64,000 bases of DNA, taken from contig NZ_LMPP01000002.1 of assembly GCF_001423885.1 (NCBI RefSeq), forward strand, positions 318,575-382,574. Direction: 5' to 3'. The stretch's first letter is position 1. Each line of letters starts with the position of its first letter. The notes under the pieces were generated by a model that worked only from the letters and a program-made list of their open reading frames with translations, made no database searches and had not been told where the DNA came from. This stretch comes from Rathayibacter sp. Leaf185. Its GTDB lineage: Bacteria; Actinomycetota; Actinomycetes; Actinomycetales; Microbacteriaceae. Positions 15,956 through 24,416 of the stretch are shown in pieces. The position numbers and the translations under genes were made by a program.

Positions 15956-16412
15956 GGTGGTCTCGCTTTCGAGAGGTGCGGGCGTCGAGGGTCGACGCGA
16001 TGAGGAGGCGCGCGAGGGCGTCGCGCGCGGGAGAAGAGGGAACGGCCGGGCTCAGCGAGCGGCGGGGGCTCGCGAGTTCGACAGCCGCCAGGTGCCCAGA
16101 CGCCAGGCGCCGCTGAGGCGGCGGAGGGGCGCGGATGCGGGCACGGTGGTCGACTCCTCAGGGGGCTCCTCGGTCGTGAGCTCTGTCGGACCCTATCCGG
16201 ACTCCTCCGGCGGCCGCGCCTGAGCGCGCGAGTGTTCACACGGTCGAAACGTGCCCTCGCGGGCTCCTCCTCAGGACGGTCTCCCCTCGGTTGTCCACAG
16301 ATCGGCCGAGCGGCCCCGCGGTCACATGAAAGTGAGCATTACTCTCCTGGCACGGGGCTGACGTGAACCGTCGCCGGTGCCGAGCACCGAGCGGCTGAGG
16401 AGAGGACATCGG
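15956..16412. other. 457-bp region upstream of two divergent genes
   Basis: Holds the promoters for the gene at 15955 (minus) and the surface-protein gene at 16413 (plus), plus one candidate small minus-strand ORF at 16052-16144. Plus-strand ORFs here (15954-16223) are Arg/Gly-rich without a usable start. Around 16320 the composition is less GC-rich (CATGAAAGTGAGCATTACTC), probably part of the promoter of the surface protein. Confidence 0.5.
16052..16144 (-). CDS. Candidate small protein, 30 aa
   Basis: GTG start with GAGGAG nine bases upstream opens a 30-codon frame that begins MPASAPLRRLSGAWRLGTWR and ends SNSRAPAAR before TGA. It lies upstream of the MgsA-C-like gene on the same strand. 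The ribosome-binding site is better than at many genes here, but length is too short for statistical support. Could be a leader peptide or a small basic protein. Confidence 0.3.
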   Translation of the reverse strand: MPASAPLRRLSGAWRLGTWRLSNSRAPAAR

Positions 16413-19283
16413 ATGAGTCGAACGGAACGGTCGGGGCCGGCTGGCCGTCGGAGGCGGGAGGCGGGAGCCGTCCGCGCGTTCGCGGGGACGACGGCGGGCT
16501 GCGCGCTCGTCGGCGGGCTGCTGGGCGGTGGGGTGGCGGTGACACCCGCCGCGGCCGCCGACGCACCGCACACGACGATCGAGAACACGCTCCTGCACGG
16601 CGGGGCGACGAACGCCGGAGTGACGACGGTGTCGGCGTGGGTGCAGAAGGGCGAGACACTGCACGTCGACCTCCATCCGCTCAAGGGCGGGTCGGGATCG
16701 GGAGAGGGCGAGAGCGGCGGCGGCACCGCCGCGATCACCGCGCCCGACGGCTCCGTGCTCGACGCGCAGGCCTTCCCGCGCGGCGCTCCGCCGACCGACG
16801 CGGCCGGAGGGTCCTTCGTCGCCGGCGAGACGGGCGTGTTCCGCATCAGCGTGAGCGACGACGACGTGACGGCGCCCGTCAACCTGGTGTGGAGCATCGG
16901 CGTCGCCGACGGCTCGGGCGCGGCGATCGCGGGCCGGGTGTGGTCCGACTCGTACGCCGTCCAGTCGGGCGCGAAGGCGAGCTACGCGACGCCGGGGGAG
17001 CGCAGCTCCTCGTTCACGCTCTACGCCGTCACCGAGACCGGCGCGCGCTACGACATGTCGCTGCGCGGCTACGACGGAGTCGCGTCGACGCTCCAGGCGA
17101 CCAACAAGGGCAACGTCCGGGTCGGGTCCTCCGATCCGTCCTACCTCTCGGTGCCGATGCCGCAGTCGAGCGAGGCGGGCGGAGTCGGCGCGCAGTACGT
17201 GCAGGCCTCCGGGCGCTCCGGCATCGCCGGGCTGCAGAGCTACAAGCTGTTCCTGGATCCACCCTCCGATGATCTCCCTCCGTCGATCTCGCCCGACTAC
17301 CTCGCGCCGACGATCGAGGGCCTGGCCTACCGACGGGCGGGATCCGCGTCGAACGCGGGTTCGCTCACGGGCACGCTCGGCACGCAGCCGGGGACGGTCA
17401 CGGTCGACATCGATGCCGACGGAGACGGTGACTACGAGGGGGCGCGCGACGTCCGGCTCACCGAGATCGTCGCCGATCCGGGGCCGTTCTCGGTCGACTG
17501 GGACGGACTCGACGCACAGGGCGCGGGGGTCGATACGGCCGACCCCGATGTCGGGTTCCGTGCATCGATCGGCCGCACCAACGAGTTCCACTTCACCCGC
17601 GTCGACGCCGAGTCGTCATCGGGGGGCATCTCGATCGTGCGGTCCACCGGAGGCGGGACCGGCCCGTCCGAGATCCACTGGGACGACTCCCTCCTCTCCG
17701 GCTCCAACGGGCAGCGCTACTCGGTCACTGCGCACGAGACCTCGGGAGACGGCGGGGCCGACTCCGCTGCCGGGGTGCACCGCTGGGAGGCGGACGACTC
17801 CGGGCAGGGGCGCGCTCCGAACGCGAACGACTCCGTCCACGGGTCGTACGGCGACCTGCGCGCGATCGACGACTACGCCTTCGGCTCCGACGGGGCGGTC
17901 GCGACCGCCGGCCTGGACGCGCTGGCCCCGCACGTCACGATCGCGAAGAGCTCGACCTCGCCCTCGGACGTGCCGCTGCTCCCCGGAGCGCGAGTGCCCT
18001 ACCGGGTGACCCTGACCTCTGACGGATCCGGCGACTACGCCGACGCCGCGGTCGTCGACTTCCTCGACGAGGGCGTGCTCGACGACGCCGACCTCGACGC
18101 GGAGTCGATCCGCACCTCGCACGGCGCGGCCACGATCGATCCCGTCACGGGGCGGATCGACTGGGCCGCCGGGACTCTCCCGGTCGGGACGGTCGCGGAG
18201 CTGACGTTCGAGGTCGTCGTCCGCGCCGGCGGAGACGGGGCGCTGGTGAACACGGCATGCGTCGCGGGCGCTCCGTTCGTCCCGTCCGACACGGGGACCG
18301 GAACAGATGCGAACCCGTGCGCGACCGTGCCGCACACCATCGGCGAGGGCCGGCTGTGGCTGCAGAAGACGGCGTCCCAGCCGTCCGCCGGGCACGGCGG
18401 GCAGGCCGGGTTCGACGTCGTGGTCGGCAATGCGGGCACGGTCGAGGCGACCGACGTCACGGTGACCGACGTCCCGACCCTCGAGCACCTCTCCGACGCG
18501 ACCATCGAGAACGGGCACGGCGGCGTCCAGCCGGCGACGGAGCCGGTCACCGGGCTGCGGATCCCGGCGGGCGGGCAGATCGCCCTGCACGTGACCGGAC
18601 GGGTCGCCGACGGCGTCGACGCCCTGACGATCCCGAACCGCGCGACGATCTCCGATCAGCCCGACGGGTTCACTCCGCCGACGGTGCAGAACCCCTGCGC
18701 CGACGACGCTGCCTTCTCGTGCGCCGAGATCCCCGTGCCGCCCGCGGGCGGCCGGCTCGAGATCGAGAAGACGGCGCTCCGCGCCTCGGTCACGCACGGC
18801 GACCGGGCGGGCTTCGAGATCGAGGTCTCGAACATCGGCGACCGGCCGGCCGAGGGAGTCACCCTCACCGACCTGCCGACGCTCGCGCACCTCTCCGCGG
18901 TGACGATCTCCCGCGACGGCGGGCCGGCCTCCTCCGATCTGTCGATCGAGGGGCTCGATCTCGCTCCCGGGGCGACGACGACCTTCACGGTGAGCGGCCT
19001 CGTCGGCGACGGGGTCGATGCGTGGACGATCCCGAACCGGGCGCGGATCGATGACCTGCCCGCCGGGTTCGAGCCCACGCTCGTCCGCAGTCCCTGCTCG
19101 GACGACGCGTCCGCGTCCTGCGCGCAGGTGGTGGTTCCGGCGATCGGGCTCGTCCCGACCGCCCTCGCCTCGACCGGCGCGGCCGCCGGACCGCTGACGG
19201 CGGGCGGGGCGCTGCTCCTGCTCGCCGGCGGCGGGCTGCTCGCCGGTCGCCGGAGGCGCGCACTCCGCCCGATCGCGCACTGA
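16413..19283 (+). CDS. Large cell-wall-anchored surface protein with DUF11-like repeats and LAXTG sorting signal
   Basis: 956-aa exported protein. Basic N-terminus plus hydrophobic stretch ending PAAAADAP forms the signal peptide. The middle region has Asp-rich loops (DIDADGDGDYEGARD at about 335) of a calcium-binding type. Three Ig-like/DUF11-type modules follow from about 500 to 905, the last two being clear repeats (LWLQKTASQPS.. and LEIEKTALRAS.., each ending NPC/SPC..DD..SCA). The C-terminus has LASTG (918-922), a hydrophobic helix and RRRR, the layout of a sortase substrate. LAXTG is the class E sortase signal of high-GC actinobacteria. AGAGGA precedes ATG 16413. Likely adhesin or spacer; no catalytic domain seen. 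Confidence 0.85.
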   Translation: MSRTERSGPAGRRRREAGAVRAFAGTTAGCALVGGLLGGGVAVTPAAAADAPHTTIENTLLHGGATNAGVTTVSAWVQKGETLHVDLHPLKGGSGSGEGESGGGTAAITAPDGSVLDAQAFPRGAPPTDAAGGSFVAGETGVFRISVSDDDVTAPVNLVWSIGVADGSGAAIAGRVWSDSYAVQSGAKASYATPGERSSSFTLYAVTETGARYDMSLRGYDGVASTLQATNKGNVRVGSSDPSYLSVPMPQSSEAGGVGAQYVQASGRSGIAGLQSYKLFLDPPSDDLPPSISPDYLAPTIEGLAYRRAGSASNAGSLTGTLGTQPGTVTVDIDADGDGDYEGARDVRLTEIVADPGPFSVDWDGLDAQGAGVDTADPDVGFRASIGRTNEFHFTRVDAESSSGGISIVRSTGGGTGPSEIHWDDSLLSGSNGQRYSVTAHETSGDGGADSAAGVHRWEADDSGQGRAPNANDSVHGSYGDLRAIDDYAFGSDGAVATAGLDALAPHVTIAKSSTSPSDVPLLPGARVPYRVTLTSDGSGDYADAAVVDFLDEGVLDDADLDAESIRTSHGAATIDPVTGRIDWAAGTLPVGTVAELTFEVVVRAGGDGALVNTACVAGAPFVPSDTGTGTDANPCATVPHTIGEGRLWLQKTASQPSAGHGGQAGFDVVVGNAGTVEATDVTVTDVPTLEHLSDATIENGHGGVQPATEPVTGLRIPAGGQIALHVTGRVADGVDALTIPNRATISDQPDGFTPPTVQNPCADDAAFSCAEIPVPPAGGRLEIEKTALRASVTHGDRAGFEIEVSNIGDRPAEGVTLTDLPTLAHLSAVTISRDGGPASSDLSIEGLDLAPGATTTFTVSGLVGDGVDAWTIPNRARIDDLPAGFEPTLVRSPCSDDASASCAQVVVPAIGLVPTALASTGAAAGPLTAGGALLLLAGGGLLAGRRRRALRPIAH

Positions 19284-19327
19284 CTCCGCCCGAACGGGTG
19301 CTGACACCGCCCGATCGAGCACCGACA
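19265..19327. repeat. Three imperfect 21-bp tandem repeats
   Basis: Copies at 19265-19285, 19286-19306 and 19307-19327 share the pattern CCGCCCGATCGnGCACnGACA. The array covers the last codons and stop of the surface-protein gene and continues into the spacer, ahead of a terminator hairpin. Confidence 0.65.
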
Positions 19328-19335
19328 CCGAACGA

Positions 19336-19361
19336 GGGGGGCTCCGGACCCGGAGCCCCCC
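19336..19361 (+). terminator. Terminator hairpin after the surface-protein gene
   Basis: GGGGGGCTCCG / CGGAGCCCCCC, a perfect 11-bp stem with a GACC loop, 52 bp past the stop codon. GC-rich stem without a long T run, as usual for actinobacterial terminators. Confidence 0.7.
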
Positions 19362-19414
19362 TCCCACCACGACCCGAGGCGCCCTGCGGCGCCGACACCG
19401 GAAGGCACCGCACG

Positions 19415-19813
19415 ATGTCCCCCTCCCACGACGAACTGCCGCTGCGGGTCACCGAGCGCTTCCCCCTGCCCGACGGGAGCGTCGGCGTCAGCACCTGGTC
19501 GGCGGCCGACCCGGAGCAGCTCGAGCAGCAGCTGCGGACCCGCGCCGGTCACGCCCACCCCGAGCGCGAACCCGCGCGCCGCCTGCACCTCGCCTCGCCG
19601 CCGCTGGTGCGGATCGAGGTCTGGGAGGCCGGCGTGCGGCACCTCCTCGATCCGGCGCACGAGGCGCTGGCCGACCCGCGATGGCATCGGGCCCTCGCCC
19701 GGTCGCGGCGACCGGCGTGGCTCCGACGCCTCGTCGGCCCGGCCGATCTCCCGCAGACGGATCCTCCGGTCGGGGCGGCGCGGTGGACCGAGCGCCCCGG
19801 AGGGATCGGCTGA
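19415..19813 (+). CDS. Hypothetical protein, 132 aa
   Basis: Soluble protein of unknown function. N-terminal half looks like a small beta structure (LPLRVTERFPLPDGSVGVSTWSA), then a helix (DPEQLEQQLRTRAG), then a second beta segment (PLVRIEVWEAGVRHLLDP). C-terminal 40 residues are Arg/Pro-rich (RRPAWLRRLVGP). GGAAGG lies 10 bp before ATG 19415; the longer frame to 19298 crosses the terminator. Convergent with the permease gene at 19820. Confidence 0.6.
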   Translation: MSPSHDELPLRVTERFPLPDGSVGVSTWSAADPEQLEQQLRTRAGHAHPEREPARRLHLASPPLVRIEVWEAGVRHLLDPAHEALADPRWHRALARSRRPAWLRRLVGPADLPQTDPPVGAARWTERPGGIG

Positions 19814-19819
19814 GCCGCG

Positions 19820-20743
19820 TCAGCCCTTGACGGCCCCGGACGTCATGCCGGCGACGATCTGGCGGTTGAAGAAGATGTACATCACCAGCGGCGGGATCGT
19901 GATGAGCAGCACGTCCATGAAGAGGAGGTTCCACGACGACTGCGACTGCGACGAGAAGTTGTAGAGCGTCAGCTGCACGGTGGCGTTGTCGTCGCCCGGG
20001 AGGAAGTACAGCGCGTAGGTGAAGTCGTTGAACACCGCGACGGCCTGCACCACGATCACGGTCACGATCACCGGCTTCAGCAGCGGCAGCACCACGGTGA
20101 AGAACAGCCGGAACGGGCCGGCTCCGTCGATGACGGCGGCCTCGTCGAGCTCGCGCGGAATCGTCGAGACGAAGGCGCGGAACAGGAGGATGCAGAACGA
20201 CAGACCGAACGCCACGTGCACTGCGATCAGACCGGGGAGGGTCTTGAAGAGCTCGAGGCCCTGCAGCACCCAGATCGTCGGCACCACGGCCGGCGGGATG
20301 ATCAGGCCGGCGAGGACGAAGCCGTTGACGAGCGGGTTCCACTTCGACCGGCGGCGCTGCAGCACGTAGCCGACCATCGCGGCGAGGACCACCATCACCG
20401 TCACCGAGACGATCGTCAGGACCGCGCTGTTCACGAAGGCGCGCAGCAGCAGGAAGTTCCGCGCCTCGATCACGGCCTGCAGGTTCTCGAAGAACTGCCA
20501 CTGGGTGGGGAACGAGAAGCCGAGCAGGGACGACTCCTGCTGCGTCTTCGACGCGGTGAGGACGATGAAGGCGAAGGGGACGATGAAGACGATCAGCGAG
20601 AGCACGATCGCGGCGATGCCGCCTCCGTAGCGCCAGGCGCGCGAGCCGCGGCCGACGCCGCGCTGCTTGACCTTGGACCGGAGGGGATCGGCGTCGAGGG
20701 GGGCCTTCGAGAGCGGGGACGGGGTGAGCGGGGTAGTGGTCAC
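19820..20743 (-). CDS. Carbohydrate ABC transporter permease, MalG-like
   Basis: 307-aa CUT1-family permease. Six TM helices; the EAA loop is ELDEAAVIDGAGPFRLFFTVVLPLLKP, characteristic of the MalG branch. The terminal AGMTSGAVKG is the usual C-terminus of this group. GTG at 20743 overlaps the stop of the MalF-like gene (GTGA). Part of an importer encoded next to a LacI repressor and an alpha-L-rhamnosidase, so a rhamnose-containing oligosaccharide or glycoside is the likely cargo. The ATPase (MsiK type) is usually encoded elsewhere in actinobacteria. Confidence 0.93.
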   Translation of the reverse strand: MTTTPLTPSPLSKAPLDADPLRSKVKQRGVGRGSRAWRYGGGIAAIVLSLIVFIVPFAFIVLTASKTQQESSLLGFSFPTQWQFFENLQAVIEARNFLLLRAFVNSAVLTIVSVTVMVVLAAMVGYVLQRRRSKWNPLVNGFVLAGLIIPPAVVPTIWVLQGLELFKTLPGLIAVHVAFGLSFCILLFRAFVSTIPRELDEAAVIDGAGPFRLFFTVVLPLLKPVIVTVIVVQAVAVFNDFTYALYFLPGDDNATVQLTLYNFSSQSQSSWNLLFMDVLLITIPPLVMYIFFNRQIVAGMTSGAVKG

Positions 20744-21663
20744 TGCTCGTTGTCCTTCCGGTTGAGCCAGGCCGACAGCGGGAAGATGATCGCCGCCACG
20801 ACGAGGAAGAGGATGACGTTGCCCGCGGTCGAGAGACCGTAGAAGCCCGCCTGGTACTGCTTGTAGATGACGGAGGCGACCACGTCGCTCGTGAAGCCCG
20901 GCCCGCCCTTCGTCATCGCCCAGATCAGGTCGAACGAGCGCAGACCGCCGATGAGAGAGAGGAGCACCACCGTCACGGTCGCGGGGCGCAGGAGCGGCAG
21001 GGTGATGTGCCGGAAGTTGTGCCAGGCGCCGGCGCCGTCGACGCGGGCGGCCTCGAAGTAGTCCTGGGGGATCGCGACGATGCCCGCGATGTAGATCAGG
21101 GTCGCGAGCCCGACGCCCTTCCAGACGTCGACGAGGGCGACCGAGAACAGCGCCCACTGCGGATCCGTCAGCCAGCCGGGACCCGCGACGCCGATCGCGG
21201 CGAGACCCTGGTTGACGATGCCGTCGAAGGGATCGAGCAGCACCTTGAAGGTGATGCCGATGCCGATCGTCGACACCAGCACCGGGAAGAAGACGACGCT
21301 GCGGAGGAATCCGCGCCCGATGATCTGCGAGCTGAGCAGCAGTCCCAGGGCCATCCCGAGCACGATCTTCATGCCAGAGGTGATCGCGGCGTAGATGAAG
21401 GTGTTCACGAAGCCGGTCGAGAGCGCCGGGTCCTGGAAGAAGGCGACGAAGTTGTCGAACCCGATGAAGGTCGAGTCGAACAGCGTCCAGCGCGTCAGAG
21501 AGAAGTAGAGCGAGGCGGCGGTCGGTACGAGGAAGAGCACCACGTAGAAGACGCCTGCGGGGAGGTAGAACCAGGTCGGGTACGGGCTCTTCATGGCCCG
21601 GCGGCGCTTGGGCGGCTCCGCGGTGCGGGTGGGCGCGGGGCGCTCCTCCGTGAGTGTCGTCAT
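20740..21663 (-). CDS. Carbohydrate ABC transporter permease, MalF-like
   Basis: 307-aa CUT1-family permease with a cytoplasmic Pro/Arg-rich leader and six TM helices (first: WFYLPAGVFYVVLFLVPTAASLYFS). EAA loop YFEAARVDGAGAWHNFRHITLPLLRP near residue 205. Lies between the binding protein and the MalG-like gene in the same minus-strand operon; separated from the binding-protein gene by a strong hairpin. Confidence 0.93.
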   Translation of the reverse strand: MTTLTEERPAPTRTAEPPKRRRAMKSPYPTWFYLPAGVFYVVLFLVPTAASLYFSLTRWTLFDSTFIGFDNFVAFFQDPALSTGFVNTFIYAAITSGMKIVLGMALGLLLSSQIIGRGFLRSVVFFPVLVSTIGIGITFKVLLDPFDGIVNQGLAAIGVAGPGWLTDPQWALFSVALVDVWKGVGLATLIYIAGIVAIPQDYFEAARVDGAGAWHNFRHITLPLLRPATVTVVLLSLIGGLRSFDLIWAMTKGGPGFTSDVVASVIYKQYQAGFYGLSTAGNVILFLVVAAIIFPLSAWLNRKDNEQ

Positions 21664-21712
21664 GGGATCTCCGTCGATCGGGATGCGCGGGAGGGGTGGG
21701 GCTGCGCCCCGT

Positions 21713-21755
21713 CGGTGCGGTGAGCGGGGAGGATCCTCCGCCGCTCACCGCACCG
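21713..21755. other. Strong intercistronic hairpin after the sugar-binding-protein gene
   Basis: Arms CGGTGCGGTGAGCGG (21713-21727) and CCGCTCACCGCACCG (21741-21755) are perfect 15-bp complements; the 13-base loop contains GGAGGATCCTCC, itself a palindrome. It begins 7 bp after the binding-protein stop in transcript direction and precedes the permease genes. Likely 3' stabiliser/attenuator giving excess binding protein. Confidence 0.7.
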
Positions 21756-21761
21756 CGGTGC

Positions 21762-23087
21762 TCACCAGCCTTCGAGGCCGAGCTGCTGGGCCTGCTTGGT
21801 GACGTCGTCGTCGTACTGCTTGGCACCCTCCGCCGCGGGAGTGATGCCCGAGCCCACCGCGACCGTGATCTGCTCGAGCGCCGGCCCCTTGATCGGCGAG
21901 AGGAACTCGAGAGCGAGACCGGTGTCACCGCTGTCGAAGTACGGCTGCATGTCCGACACGAGCGCCGGCACGTCGTCCGGCAGCGTGCAGCCGTCGATCA
22001 CGAACGGACCCTGGGGCGCCGCGACCTCGCTCTGGATGTCGCAGCTCTCGGGGGTCACGAGGAACGCCATCAGCTTCTTCGCGCTCTCGAGCTTGGCGCC
22101 CTCGGTCGACTTGGGGATGTAGACCGCGTTGGGCTGCCATACCGTCAGCGGGTTCGAGTCGGCGGAGTCGCCGGGGAGCGGGAAGAGGCCGACCTTGTCG
22201 AGCGAGTCGGGGTAGTTCTGGATCAGCGGGCCGGCCGCGAAGGTCAGCATCGGGTACTGAGCACCCTCGCCGGTCGCGACCATGCGGACGCCGTCGTCGT
22301 AGGTCGCCGAGGCGTAGTCCTCGTTGGTGAGACCCGACTCGGCCACCTGCTGGAGGTGGTCGAAGCCCGCGAGCGCCGGCTCGTCGACGTACTTGGCCTT
22401 GTTGGCCGTGTAGTCGGTCGCCCACTCCGGGTCCTTCTCGAGCACGTTCGCGAAGTCGCCGAGCACGAAGAGCTGCGAGGTCCAGGTGTCGCCGTAGGTC
22501 TGGATGATCGGCGCGACGTCGCCGGCGGCCTTGATCTTCTCGCTGTTCGCGATGAAGTCGTCCCAGGTCTTCGGCACGGAGAGGCCGAGCGAGCTGTAGA
22601 CGTCCTTGTTGTAGAGCACCGCACCGCCCATCGCCTGGCCGAGCGGGATGCCGTAGAGATCAGAGTCGGTCGAGACGACCGTGCGGAAGCCCTCGTCGAG
22701 CGAGTCGACCCAGGCCTCGTCCGAGAGGGGAGCGAGGTTCTGGTCGGGGTTGAGTGCCTGGAAGAGCGAGCCCGAGTTGTAGGCGAAGACGTCGTTCATC
22801 TCGCCGGTCGCGAGGCGCGTCTTGATCAGGTTGTCACCCTCGCTGCCCTGGGGGCGGGTCTCGATGTCGAGGGCGATGTCCGGGTTCTCCTCCTCGAACT
22901 TCGCCTTGAGCGCGTCCCAGAGCTCGACGGTCGCCGTCTGGTTGTCGATGAGCACGCTGAGCGTGGATCCGTCGGCGGAATCGCCACCGCCACCGCCTCC
23001 GGTGCTGCAGCCGGTGAGCGCGAGAGCGAGAGCCGCTCCTCCTGCGCCGAGGGCGAGCAGGGCTCGCCGGTTCTGTCGGAACGACAT
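21762..23087 (-). CDS. Sugar ABC transporter substrate-binding lipoprotein (family 1)
   Basis: 441-aa extracellular solute-binding protein of the CUT1 type. Signal peptide with lipobox LTGC at about 24-27 followed by a Gly-rich spacer. Typical features: LWDALKAKFEEENPDI (first helix), YGIPLGQAMGGAVLYNKDVY and VPKTWDDFIANSEKIK. GGAGGT lies 5 bp before the ATG. First gene of the minus-strand importer operon, divergent from the LacI/rhamnosidase pair; a good promoter with an overlapping palindrome lies upstream. Confidence 0.94.
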   Translation of the reverse strand: MSFRQNRRALLALGAGGAALALALTGCSTGGGGGGDSADGSTLSVLIDNQTATVELWDALKAKFEEENPDIALDIETRPQGSEGDNLIKTRLATGEMNDVFAYNSGSLFQALNPDQNLAPLSDEAWVDSLDEGFRTVVSTDSDLYGIPLGQAMGGAVLYNKDVYSSLGLSVPKTWDDFIANSEKIKAAGDVAPIIQTYGDTWTSQLFVLGDFANVLEKDPEWATDYTANKAKYVDEPALAGFDHLQQVAESGLTNEDYASATYDDGVRMVATGEGAQYPMLTFAAGPLIQNYPDSLDKVGLFPLPGDSADSNPLTVWQPNAVYIPKSTEGAKLESAKKLMAFLVTPESCDIQSEVAAPQGPFVIDGCTLPDDVPALVSDMQPYFDSGDTGLALEFLSPIKGPALEQITVAVGSGITPAAEGAKQYDDDVTKQAQQLGLEGW

Positions 23088-23185
23088 CCAATACCTCCAT
23101 GTATCGACAACTTCGCTGTTGCGGGGGGTGCCCGAGGCGCCGATCCGATCCGCCCGATGAGGGCCTCGAGAAGCGGCGCAGGGAG

Positions 23186-23215
23186 AACATACGTCTGCTC
23201 CGTGAAACGTGTCAA
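23186..23215 (-). promoter_or_regulatory. Promoter of the sugar importer operon with overlapping LacI-like operator
   Basis: Minus-strand TTGACA (23210-23215) and TATGTT (23186-23191) are separated by 18 bp. TGAAACGTGTCA (23203-23214) overlaps the -35 and the spacer and matches a 12-bp palindrome at ten positions around a central CG, the usual LacI-family layout. The adjacent LacI is the obvious repressor. Confidence 0.7.
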
Positions 23216-23216
23216 T

Positions 23217-23246
23217 CGATCTACGAAAATTTGTGGACCGATCTAC
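23217..23246. repeat. Direct repeats CGATCTAC in the divergent promoter region
   Basis: CGATCTAC occurs at 23217-23224 and 23239-23246, exactly 22 bp apart, flanking the unusually AT-rich GAAAATTTGTGG. The copies lie just upstream of the -35 of the importer operon and upstream of lacI, a typical place for an activator or a second repressor. Confidence 0.5.
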
Positions 23247-23337
23247 AGGATCGTGAATGAACCGTTACAGTGGCGTTCGCGGCTTCCATCGGCGAGCCGC
23301 ATCCGGGCATGTTCGACGAGGCGCAGGGGAGGCCGTG

Positions 23338-24372
23338 ATGAGCTCGATCGACAGCGTTCGCGGCCACGCGACCATCCAGGACGTCGCCCTGCACGCCGGC
23401 GTCTCGCGCGCCGCCGTCTCGAAGGTGATCCGCAACGCCTACGGAGTCAGCGCCTCGATGCGCGAGCGCGTGACGGCGGCGATCGTCGAGCTCGACTACC
23501 GCCCGAGCGTCGCGGCGCGGGCGATGCGCGGCTCGAGCTTCACCATCGGCGTCGAGGTCCCGCACCTGGGCAACGCCTTCTTCAACCGCATCGTCACCGG
23601 AGCCAGCGCCGCGCTCGAGGGCAGCCGCTACCAGCTCATCGTCGCGCCCGCCCAGAGCGATCTCGGCGAGGGATTCCGTGCCATCGAGGCGCTCGTCGAC
23701 CGCCAGGTGGACGGTCTGATCGCCGTCTCGCCCATGGTCGAGCCCGCCTGGCTCGAGCGCCTCGCCCTCCGCACGCCGGTCGTGATGCTCGGCCGCCACG
23801 ACGACTCGACCGGCTACGACACCGTGACCAACGACGACGTCGCGGGCACCGACTCCGTGATGGACCACCTCCTCGCCCTCGGCCACCGGCGCATCGCGCA
23901 CCTCACCGTGAGCGAGCAGATCACCGACCGGGTGGCGGGCGCCCCGCACTCCGTCCGGCTCGTGCGCTACGAGCAGCGGATGCGCGAGGCCGGCCTCACC
24001 GAGGAACTGCAGGTGATCCACCTCGACCCCGTCGTGGACAACGCCCGCGCTCGCTCGCTCGAGGTCTTCCTCTCGCCCGACCGGCCGACCGCGCTCTTCG
24101 CCGGGAACGACTCGCTCGCCCTCGACGCCCTGTGGGCCCGCGACGACGCCGGACTCACCGCCGCCGACGTCGCGATCGTCGGCTACGACGACATCGAGGT
24201 CGCGGGGCACCCCGGCATCTCGCTGACCACCGTCGACCAGCACGGAGAAGAGCTCGGCGACCGCGCCGTGCGCCTGCTGCTCGAGCGCCTCGACGGGCGC
24301 ACGGAGGCGGTCCACTTCCAGCGCGACCCGATCCTGCGGGTCCGCGCCTCCTCGGGCCCTGCTCTCCACTGA
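23338..24372 (+). CDS. LacI-family regulator of the rhamnoside locus
   Basis: 344-aa LacI repressor. HTH and hinge: TIQDVALHAGVSRAAVSKVI (about 11-30) and RPSVAARAMRGSSF. Effector domain with GVEVPHLGNAFFNRIVTGA, VDGLIAVSP and DVAIVGYDDIEVA. ATG 23338 is preceded by GGGGAGG; the frame to 23257 lacks a site. It is divergent from the importer operon and 44 bp upstream of the alpha-L-rhamnosidase gene, so it probably controls both and senses rhamnose or the intact glycoside. Confidence 0.92.
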   Translation: MSSIDSVRGHATIQDVALHAGVSRAAVSKVIRNAYGVSASMRERVTAAIVELDYRPSVAARAMRGSSFTIGVEVPHLGNAFFNRIVTGASAALEGSRYQLIVAPAQSDLGEGFRAIEALVDRQVDGLIAVSPMVEPAWLERLALRTPVVMLGRHDDSTGYDTVTNDDVAGTDSVMDHLLALGHRRIAHLTVSEQITDRVAGAPHSVRLVRYEQRMREAGLTEELQVIHLDPVVDNARARSLEVFLSPDRPTALFAGNDSLALDALWARDDAGLTAADVAIVGYDDIEVAGHPGISLTTVDQHGEELGDRAVRLLLERLDGRTEAVHFQRDPILRVRASSGPALH

Positions 24373-24416
24373 CCGATACGACTGACCGCACACCACCACC
24401 ACGCAGAAGGACGACG

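Noticed and set aside
15954-16223. 89-codon plus-strand frame in the 457-bp gap
   Set aside because: Starts at the antisense of the neighbouring start codon, Arg/Gly/Ser-rich, no ribosome site or family.
21654-24416. Long in-frame extension upstream of the rhamnosidase
   Set aside because: Runs antisense through the binding-protein and lacI genes and has no conserved sequence; the AAGGA-preceded ATG at 24417 begins the GH78 domain.
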